A DNA stretch of 9,473 bases from SAR324 cluster bacterium (GTDB taxonomy: Bacteria; SAR324; XYD2-FULL-50-16), in the NCBI GenBank assembly GCA_002401295.1, contig NVSR01000001.1, positions 3,516 through 12,988 on the forward strand. Reading direction: 5' to 3'. How positions within the stretch are numbered: the stretch's first letter is position 1; every line of letters begins with the position of its first letter. Under the pieces are notes generated by a model. The model made no database searches. It worked only from the letters and a program-made list of their open reading frames with translations, and was not told where the DNA came from. Below, one piece after another: positions 4,426 to 9,473 of the stretch. A program made the translations under genes and the position numbers.

Positions 4426-5844
4426 TTACCTTAATAAAGGTTTAAATGCAGTTTCCCACACCTCTTCAAAGTTACCATTGATTTCAAGATCATTAAGATC
4501 ACCGCCATATACGATATCCCAAGAAATTGGAATTGCATTGACACCTGCTTTACCTAGCTTTTGTAAAATACCTTTGTACTCGTTTAACGAATATTTTTCG
4601 GCATTTAACTCATGTCTATGTTTAACAAGCTCTAGCTCTTTATGACCTTTTTCATCATCTGGAAACTTTAATTTACCTTCTTTATTACTTTGTAGCATTA
4701 CATATCCGAAACAAGCAGATCTCCCTGCTTCATCTTGGTCGTATGCTATCAATACAGTTTTGTTCTTTAGAACTTTCATCTTAGATTCAATCAATCCAGA
4801 AGTACCAGGGTTCGGAACGCGAAGCGTATCAAACTCTTTACCATTGATATCTATAACATCAGGAAAAACAAACCCATCAGGGTGCCCTTCTGTCATAAAT
4901 ACATATGGATTATCTGAAGTCAGTAACTGATTGGTTAAACCAAATGGAAACGGTTTGACTATATCAGTCTTTGAAAGTTGTAACTCTTTTGTTTTTTTAT
5001 CAATCATCCATTTTGGTGGATGTGTAGGACGGACCATAAAGCCTGTAACCATGTCAGAATATAAATCAAACGATGGAACGAACAATAAGCCGCCTTTGTC
5101 TATTGAACTAAATTTCCATTGACCGGCATGTTTATGATCTTTGTCATATAAAATTCCAAAGGCCATTAAGTCCAGATCATTAAAATGCTTTCGCATCTCT
5201 TGTAGTAAAACCTCAGCATCCTTAACAGACATATAGGCAATGGAGTTCATTGCTTTACTGTACGTAAGACCGCGTTTATCAAGGTAAAACCCAAATTTAG
5301 CTTTTTGACTAAAACTTTTCAATATGAAACGATACATAAAGGTATAAACCATTTTTAAGCGTTGCGCAACATCCATATCATCATATCTATCAAGATACGT
5401 TTCAACTTTTACATTACTGTATGCCTTTAAAGGATCAAATTCTTCATATTCAATTTCAAAAATTGGTGCAGGGGCTGTGAAGCCTGTTGTTCTAGGTGTA
5501 TAGTTACTTGTAGCCTTGTCAGAGCCTTTGTATTCAGGATTTGGAATCATAGGTTTATTGAACTCTTCGCTCAACCACCGGCATGCTTCCGAAAAACTTT
5601 TTTTATACGCAATTGCCACATTCATTAAAGAACCATTTGAATAAAATTCACATTGATTATCATAACAATGACAACTATTAGTACCTGTATGCACCTTTAC
5701 AACTTTAGAACCTTTATGTTCACCTGGACACGTATATTTATTAGAACCTTTTGGTTCACAAAATCTTTCTAATATATCAGTAATAGGAATCTCATTAAGA
5801 GCTTCATGATCAAAAATATATTTATATTCAGTTATATCAGCCAT
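4426..5844 (-). CDS. DNA primase-like protein with zinc finger and TOPRIM domain, 472 aa
   Basis: Start ATG 5844-5842, with AAGGAG eight bases upstream; it follows RecT by 13 bases. Residues 15-95 resemble the CHC2 zinc-binding domain of DnaG-type primases: C39, H43 (CPGEHKG), C58/C60 and C65 (CHCYDNQC), followed by the usual helix SLMNVAIAYKKSF-SEA. Residues 313-380 look like a TOPRIM domain with the catalytic glutamate E319 (FMTEGHPDG) and the D-x-D pair D369/D371 (AYDQDEAGR). A later GGDLNDL (447-453) matches the DLND-type motif common near the end of phage primase domains. No Walker A motif is seen, so a fused helicase is unlikely. It would make RNA primers on single-stranded DNA. Family assignment rests on motifs seen here; the host replication partner is unknown. 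Confidence 0.85.
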   Translation of the reverse strand: MADITEYKYIFDHEALNEIPITDILERFCEPKGSNKYTCPGEHKGSKVVKVHTGTNSCHCYDNQCEFYSNGSLMNVAIAYKKSFSEACRWLSEEFNKPMIPNPEYKGSDKATSNYTPRTTGFTAPAPIFEIEYEEFDPLKAYSNVKVETYLDRYDDMDVAQRLKMVYTFMYRFILKSFSQKAKFGFYLDKRGLTYSKAMNSIAYMSVKDAEVLLQEMRKHFNDLDLMAFGILYDKDHKHAGQWKFSSIDKGGLLFVPSFDLYSDMVTGFMVRPTHPPKWMIDKKTKELQLSKTDIVKPFPFGLTNQLLTSDNPYVFMTEGHPDGFVFPDVIDINGKEFDTLRVPNPGTSGLIESKMKVLKNKTVLIAYDQDEAGRSACFGYVMLQSNKEGKLKFPDDEKGHKELELVKHRHELNAEKYSLNEYKGILQKLGKAGVNAIPISWDIVYGGDLNDLEINGNFEEVWETAFKPLLR

Positions 5845-5857
5845 AAAAGACTCCTTG

Positions 5858-7036
5858 TTATGCTGTTTTAGCTGATTCTGTTGTCAAAAAAGACTTGAAG
5901 TTCGTAATATCACGAATCCACATTCCTTTCATATCTGCAAAACCTGCACTTTGTAATTCTAACTCTAAGTCTGTTGTATCACCTTCTGCTAATGCAAAAA
6001 ACTTTTTAGACTCACCTTTGCCTTTATTTTCAATATAAACTAACCCAAGAGATTCAACATATGATTGAAGATGCTGTGCATGTTCAAAGATGGGAATATT
6101 CTTAGCGTTAAAATTAACGTTGTCAGTTTGGTTCTCAATAACTGTAGTAACAGTAGGCTCTTCTGATTTCTCAGGCGCTTTCTGTATTACAGTAGGTTGT
6201 TGCATGTTAAGTGAAACATCCATATATGTAACCCATTGACTATTTGTTTTTTTAGATTTAAAACCTAATTTGTTAAGATCTACTTTATAAGGAAAATTAT
6301 TTCCATTTACATAAGCAATATCTTTGCCATATTCTTTTTTAACGATTAGCTGTAAACCTTGCATGGCATTAACTGCCTTTTCAATTTCGCTATACGCTAC
6401 TATTTCTGGTTGTGGACCATTAAGATAATTATTGACAGCTGGTGCTTGAGGTACTTCAGTAGAATCTACATGAGGTATTTGAGCACTAGGATCAACATCG
6501 ATACGTTCAAGTTCATCGCGGTCATAAATACCACTAATTCCTAGAGCATATCTAATTGCTTGAATAAGCGATTTATGTCTTAACATTCTTCTGGGCATTG
6601 TATCCCAAGGCTGTCCAGTTTTATCTGTATTTCCATTGTAGCATTCTACAAAATATTCAGTAACCACAAAAGGTCGTGTAAGATTCTTCTTATACATTTT
6701 AGTAGTAACTGACCAAGTTTCTCTGTTTCCAGAAAAGTTCTCAGACTGCTCATATCCATCAAATAATGGATGCGCATTCATGACTTTAAGCCATCCATCA
6801 ATCATTACCATAGGCATAATTCCTGCTTGTTTAGTAGGAAAGGCTGCGATCTCTTTAGTAAGAGGGTTTAAATTGTATGTATTACATACCATCATGAAAG
6901 CTGCTACTTGATGTGGTGTTGAACCTGCTGGCATAACTGTATTAACAATAACTGATTGTAGCTCCATAGGATCTATATTTAGTGTTGTTGACAACCAAGT
7001 GTTTGCTGAGGTTACGATTTGAGTATTTGTATTCAT
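5858..7036 (-). CDS. RecT/Bet-family single-strand annealing protein with extended C-terminus, 392 aa
   Basis: Start ATG 7036-7034, AAGG eight bases upstream, directly behind leader copy 3. Residues 20-180 carry hallmarks of the RecT/Bet family: NLNPLTKEIAAFP (55-67), MPMVMIDGWLKV (74-85), and WDTMPRRMLRHKSLIQAIRYALG (144-166, given here in pieces WDTMPRRMLRHK and SLIQAIRYALG). These proteins coat single-stranded DNA and anneal complementary strands in phage recombination. The family core is about 200-270 residues; this protein adds some 180 more. In the extension two segments look alike (about 221-273 and 322-376), each ending L-x(2-3)-GF ... W, joined by a proline/glutamate/threonine-rich linker (280-310). 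Partner nuclease: the Cas4-like gene upstream. The annealing role is well supported; the job of the repeated tail is unknown. Confidence 0.88.
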   Translation of the reverse strand: MNTNTQIVTSANTWLSTTLNIDPMELQSVIVNTVMPAGSTPHQVAAFMMVCNTYNLNPLTKEIAAFPTKQAGIMPMVMIDGWLKVMNAHPLFDGYEQSENFSGNRETWSVTTKMYKKNLTRPFVVTEYFVECYNGNTDKTGQPWDTMPRRMLRHKSLIQAIRYALGISGIYDRDELERIDVDPSAQIPHVDSTEVPQAPAVNNYLNGPQPEIVAYSEIEKAVNAMQGLQLIVKKEYGKDIAYVNGNNFPYKVDLNKLGFKSKKTNSQWVTYMDVSLNMQQPTVIQKAPEKSEEPTVTTVIENQTDNVNFNAKNIPIFEHAQHLQSYVESLGLVYIENKGKGESKKFFALAEGDTTDLELELQSAGFADMKGMWIRDITNFKSFLTTESAKTA

Positions 7037-7044
7037 TTTATTTA

Positions 7045-7120
7045 CCTTTAATAAAGGCGTAAGAATCCCTAATGGGAGTTCCTAGCCTTAGCTATTGAAA
7101 CTCCCAAAAGGAGTAAGTTT
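7045..7120 (-). promoter_or_regulatory. Structured leader, copy 3 (upstream of RecT)
   Basis: Identical to copy 1 for about 55 bases from its 5' end (7120 onward on the minus strand), then diverges in segment 4, where TTCTTA replaces ATCCTA and still pairs with TAGGAA through a G.U. The one-base bulge is C here, T in copy 1. Segment 2 with 3: 7105-7097 with 7082-7074. Segment 3 with 4 lower stem: 7089-7085 with 7058-7054. The end of segment 4 pairs with the Shine-Dalgarno as CCTTT (7057-7053)/AAAGG (7049-7045) around a three-base loop, the clearest example of the occluding helix in the set. Confidence 0.8.
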
Positions 7121-7130
7121 GATTTAAATA

Positions 7131-7976
7131 TTAGTAATTAGAACATCTAGCGATGCCAGGGTTTTCAATTGCTTCAATATATGAAACATTCGATCTTCCT
7201 GACTCACATTGATTGCCATCCTTGTCATATGCTTCATATGAATAATAAATTCCATCTTCTGGTGAGTCGTGTAGTAAAGAAGCTATCTGTAATGCATCTC
7301 CAAAAGAAGTTGCTAAAATAGAATCGGTATTACCTGAATCAACAAAACCTGAAGAGAAATGTTCATACGAAACGTAATAATTATTTAAATTTAAATAATT
7401 AGGGATCATCTGTTTTTCAGTGCAAGTAATATTTATTACAGTAAGTTGGTCATTGACCGAATCAATAATTATTGTAACTGTATCTTCAACTACTTCTTGA
7501 AAGTATGAACCATCTTTGTCTTTTAAAACTTTTTCATTCCCTGAACTAATATTATATGTACATACCATACTGCTATCTAATTGAAATTCGATTTTATTCA
7601 AAATCAACATATCTGCAATATTAAGTGCACGTACATTTAAGTAAAAAGGAATTTTTACATTCCCAAAATTAGTTAATACAACCTCATCTATCCAAAAAGG
7701 ATCAGACGCAATTTTAGTTGCAATAGGAGCGAAAAGAGCATACTTTTTTAATACATTAGAATATTCGATACTATCAGTATCTGTGTTGAAACAAAAATTA
7801 CTAACCTCTAGTGAGATCAAACTTTTTATAATTTCTACACTATTTCTAAACTCATTGTCATTAAACCATTCCCAATATGCTTGCGCATCATCAAATATTG
7901 AAGTTAAACTTCTCATCTTAGTGTGAAACATAATTGTCGTTGGCTCTATAATAATAGTATTTGTAAAAAATTTCAT
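7131..7976 (-). CDS. Hypothetical protein, 281 aa
   Basis: ATG at 7976-7974 with AAGG eight bases upstream, alone between leader copies 4 and 3, so it forms a one-gene unit. The protein is acidic, with no membrane segment or signal peptide. The N-terminal part (30-110) appears helical (FDDAQAYWEWFNDNEF), the middle (110-195) beta-rich (VTIIIDSVNDQLTVINITC), and the C-terminus has a YYSYEAYDKDGNQCESG stretch (about 244-260) and ends RCSNY. Seven or so cysteines are scattered, with no zinc-finger spacing. I do not recognise it. Its location between nuclease and RecT suggests a DNA-metabolism accessory role, which is inference only. Confidence 0.75.
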   Translation of the reverse strand: MKFFTNTIIIEPTTIMFHTKMRSLTSIFDDAQAYWEWFNDNEFRNSVEIIKSLISLEVSNFCFNTDTDSIEYSNVLKKYALFAPIATKIASDPFWIDEVVLTNFGNVKIPFYLNVRALNIADMLILNKIEFQLDSSMVCTYNISSGNEKVLKDKDGSYFQEVVEDTVTIIIDSVNDQLTVINITCTEKQMIPNYLNLNNYYVSYEHFSSGFVDSGNTDSILATSFGDALQIASLLHDSPEDGIYYSYEAYDKDGNQCESGRSNVSYIEAIENPGIARCSNY

Positions 7977-7984
7977 TTTTCTTT

Positions 7985-8060
7985 CCTTAATAATAAGGCA
8001 TAGAAATCCCTAATGGGAGTTTCTAGCCTAAAGCTATTGAAACTCCCATAGGAGTAAGTG
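7985..8060 (-). promoter_or_regulatory. Structured leader, copy 4 (upstream of the 281-aa gene)
   Basis: Pairings: segment 2 with 3, 8047-8039 with 8023-8015, nine Watson-Crick pairs, plus inner TAGC/GCTA; segment 3 with 4, TAGAAA/TTTCTA and TCCC/GGGA with an ATTA loop, and AGGC/GCCT (8029-8026 with 7999-7996) below the conserved one-base bulge. The Shine-Dalgarno AAGG (7988-7985) can pair with the end of segment 4 as CCTTA/TAAGG. The inner loop is one base longer than in copies 1-3 without disturbing any stem. Confidence 0.8.
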
Positions 8061-8074
8061 TTATAAATTAATAT

Positions 8075-8368
8075 CTACTTCTTGTTGTTACAAAAAATCA
8101 TACCAATATAATGAGGTTCATCTTTTAATACAGGATATGTACAAAGTTGTTCTTCATTATTAAAGGTGAATGATTTATCAAACAGATAAAAGTCTCTTTC
8201 TTCAATTTGATATATTCCTTGGTAGGAACCAAGATTTTTTTCAGTTACTTTAATACCTTTGATATAAGAGGTCCATCCAGAAGGAAGTACATTGTTATCA
8301 GCAGTAAGAGTAGTATTGAAAATTGTCATAATGATGAAGAGTTTTATACTTAAGTATAAATATTGCAT
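8075..8368 (-). CDS. Small exported protein with signal peptide, 97 aa
   Basis: ATG at 8368-8366 with AAAAGG six bases upstream, only 10 bases after the nuclease stop, so it shares that operon. The N-terminus (MQYLYLSIKLFIIMTIFN) is hydrophobic and leads to a TLTA-DNN site at residues 20-26, a plausible signal peptidase I cut after A23. No lipobox cysteine is present. The mature ~74 residues have two cysteines (about C76 and C93) that could form a disulphide in the periplasm. Unknown family. An exported protein within a recombination operon is unusual; surface exclusion or an envelope-acting effector is possible, but this is inference. Confidence 0.7.
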   Translation of the reverse strand: MQYLYLSIKLFIIMTIFNTTLTADNNVLPSGWTSYIKGIKVTEKNLGSYQGIYQIEERDFYLFDKSFTFNNEEQLCTYPVLKDEPHYIGMIFCNNKK

Positions 8369-8378
8369 ATATTTCCTT

Positions 8379-9332
8379 TTATGTAACTGTTAAGTAATGA
8401 CCATAACGGCCACGTTTCATTTCTAAAATATTGTCACCTAAAACGGCCTTATTAATTCCTGCTGATTCCATCAATGCTTGAAAGTTTCCTTTCAATTTTT
8501 TGACATCTTTTTCAGCTGCTTTAAAATCTGCGACTTTTTGCGCGAGTGATACAAGATCATCGGGTAAATTTTGTTCAGCACCAAAACAGAGTTTTGGACA
8601 TGTAGCTTTAAAAGCACATTTTGAACAATAAAGTTGCAAGGTAGGTTCAGGGATTTGTCCAGTGTGTAAAGCATTCCATAGTGTCATAGATTGAGTAAGT
8701 GCTATTTCTAGCGTTGCCTCATTAAATGGTACTACATAATCTATGCTTTCGCCTGTATCCCAGTTATGGTATACAACAGAAGCTCTTACATTATGTGTAG
8801 GATACTTGTTTTTTAATAACCACATTTGTAGCATTGTTTGATAAACATGAGACATGTATGGTTGTAGTGGTATACTAGAAGAACTTTTGATTTCTTTAAT
8901 GACTAACTCTTTCGAGTTAACAAATACAAAATCAATGTGTGCTTTTAAATAGCTGTGTCCTTCCGGTCCTTCAATTTCTTCTTGATGAATAAATTGTTGT
9001 TTTGCTTCAGTTTGAAACAAGTCGATTGAGTCTAACTCAGTCCACCCTGCTCCATTTAAGCCTTTTCGTATCATCTCTTCTAATTGATGTCCTCGTTCAA
9101 AAACAAATATTTGTTTAGAATCTACACTTCGTGCTTCTTTAATATCCATATAGGCTTTAAATAAACAACCTGTAGCGGAAGAGGCACCAATGTAAGTTGA
9201 ACGGTCTCCAAGAGATTTATCTCGGGTAGACATAGGCACGTGTGCACTTGGATTGGATAATCCTTGAGCTACTGCTTGCATAAAATCGCAAACGCCTTCA
9301 ACCTTAAAAGAAAAATTTTGATTTTTCGACAT
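8379..9332 (-). CDS. Cas4-like PD-(D/E)XK exonuclease with probable iron-sulphur cluster, 317 aa
   Basis: Start ATG 9332-9330, AGGAG six bases upstream, behind leader copy 5. It resembles the RecB/Cas4 nuclease fold: FERGHQLEEMIRKGL (78-92, H82 and E85), AHIDFVF with D134, VIKEIKSSS with E147-x-K149, and YQTMLQMWLL (164-173, Q165/Q169). A cysteine near the N-terminus (C56, ATGCLFKAY) and a C-terminal cluster C236-x2-C239-x5-C245-x3-C249 match the layout of four cysteines holding a 4Fe-4S cluster in Cas4 and AddB. The C-terminal 60 residues are helical and charged. It probably resects DNA ends to give single strands for the RecT/Bet protein, replacing lambda-type Exo. No CRISPR genes or arrays are nearby, so a CRISPR role is unlikely. 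Confidence 0.82.
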   Translation of the reverse strand: MSKNQNFSFKVEGVCDFMQAVAQGLSNPSAHVPMSTRDKSLGDRSTYIGASSATGCLFKAYMDIKEARSVDSKQIFVFERGHQLEEMIRKGLNGAGWTELDSIDLFQTEAKQQFIHQEEIEGPEGHSYLKAHIDFVFVNSKELVIKEIKSSSSIPLQPYMSHVYQTMLQMWLLKNKYPTHNVRASVVYHNWDTGESIDYVVPFNEATLEIALTQSMTLWNALHTGQIPEPTLQLYCSKCAFKATCPKLCFGAEQNLPDDLVSLAQKVADFKAAEKDVKKLKGNFQALMESAGINKAVLGDNILEMKRGRYGHYLTVT

Positions 9333-9338
9333 GTTTCT

Positions 9339-9404
9339 CTCCTAAAATGAGCACTATAACACCCAAATGGGAGTTATGCGCTTTGCATGAACTCCCTGAG
9401 GAGA
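9339..9404 (-). promoter_or_regulatory. Structured leader, copy 5, divergent (upstream of the nuclease)
   Basis: The sequence differs greatly from copies 1-4 but keeps the same fold. Segment 1 with 2: CTCC/GGAG. Segment 2 with 3: GGGAGTT (9396-9390) with AACTCCC (9375-9369), inner ATGC/GCAT where the others have TAGC/GCTA. Segment 3 with 4: AGCGC (9382-9378) with GTGCT (9354-9350), then a one-base bulge (A), then ATAAC/GTTAT and CCC/GGG around ATTT. The lower and middle stems share almost no bases with copies 1-4, so the pairing itself is what has been conserved. CTC after segment 4 can pair with GAG of the Shine-Dalgarno (9343-9339), a weaker form of the same helix. Confidence 0.75.
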
Positions 9405-9435
9405 AACTATTTAACAGATGTTAATGAATTAGCAT

Positions 9436-9444
9436 TTTATACCA
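9436..9444 (-). promoter_or_regulatory. Possible extended -10 promoter for the nuclease operon
   Basis: The minus strand reads TGGTATAAA at 9444-9436: an extended -10 (TGn) with a five-of-six match to TATAAT. The hexamer 17 bases upstream, ATCTTT, is a poor -35. Transcription starting a few bases later would include all of leader copy 5. The remaining 9409-9473 bases have no clear gene; the end of an upstream gene (a frame stopping with TGA near 9450) cannot be excluded. Confidence 0.4.
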
Positions 9445-9473
9445 GTAGTCATATCCTAAAAGATACAGTTAGC

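Noticed and set aside
4406..4645. Plus-strand frame of 79 codons
   Set aside because: Antisense to the end of the primase with low-complexity serine/leucine composition and no supporting signals.
8492..8674. Minus-strand frame of 60 codons within the nuclease gene
   Set aside because: Out-of-frame overlap of a gene with clear catalytic motifs; no ribosome binding site.
8379..9332. Calling the nuclease a CRISPR adaptation Cas4
   Set aside because: No cas1, cas2 or array is present, and its neighbours are a RecT-family protein and primase.
595..9404. Reading the repeated leaders as a CRISPR array or REP/BIME-type repeats
   Set aside because: They are far apart, each fixed before a start codon, have no spacers, and their wobble pairs fit minus-strand RNA rather than symmetrical DNA repeats.
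595..9404. Reading the 3:4 stem of the leaders as an ordinary intrinsic terminator for the upstream gene
   Set aside because: The U-run is short or broken (CTTCTTAAC, CTTATTATT, CTCATTTTAGG) and lies in the ribosome binding region of the next gene; conserved alternative pairings are not explained by simple termination. A terminator role in copy 1 alone (CTTTTATT) remains possible.
9405..9473. A partial gene entering from the right edge
   Set aside because: All three minus-strand frames meet stops within the segment; a short C-terminal tail (ending near 9450) is possible but cannot be supported.

Overview
This window looks like part of an AT-rich (about one third G+C by eye, not counted) bacteriophage, prophage or plasmid-like element. 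Nearly all genes lie on the minus strand, tightly packed with short overlaps and AAGG-type ribosome binding sites. Most encoded proteins are small and unrecognised. The recognisable ones form a DNA replication/recombination module. The host cannot be named from this sequence. There is no integrase, transposase, tRNA, rRNA or CRISPR array, and no gene-free stretch longer than about 120 bases.

Layout in the direction of transcription (right to left). (1) 9473-4426, recombination/replication block: a possible extended -10 promoter, a Cas4-like PD-(D/E)XK nuclease with four cysteines, a small exported protein, a 281-aa unknown, a RecT/Bet-family annealing protein with an unusual repeated C-terminal extension, and a TOPRIM primase with a zinc finger. 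A terminator-like region at 4352-4397, where one 5' arm can pair with either of two 3' arms, closes the block. (2) 4326-2061, a run of very small genes. Several encode short membrane or highly basic proteins, and one (3832-4002) is probably on the plus strand. (3) 1962-1, two operons of unknown proteins; the last runs off the left edge.

The most striking signal is a family of five structured leaders (copies at 595-674, 1971-2045, 7045-7120, 7985-8060 and 9339-9404). Each lies between one gene's stop or upstream region and the start codon of the next gene on the minus strand. Each can fold in mutually exclusive ways: segment 1 with 2, 2 with 3, 3 with 4, and the end of 4 with the Shine-Dalgarno sequence. 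Paired bases change together between copies, and the wobble pairs are G.U only when read as minus-strand RNA. This suggests a shared cis-acting RNA switch or processing/binding element that ties the nuclease, RecT-primase and unknown operons into one regulon. Ligand, protein partner and mechanism are unknown.

A plausible joint picture is that the nuclease makes single strands, RecT/Bet anneals them and the primase starts synthesis, while the leaders coordinate expression along a long polycistronic transcript. The enzyme roles rest on motifs; the coordination is inference.
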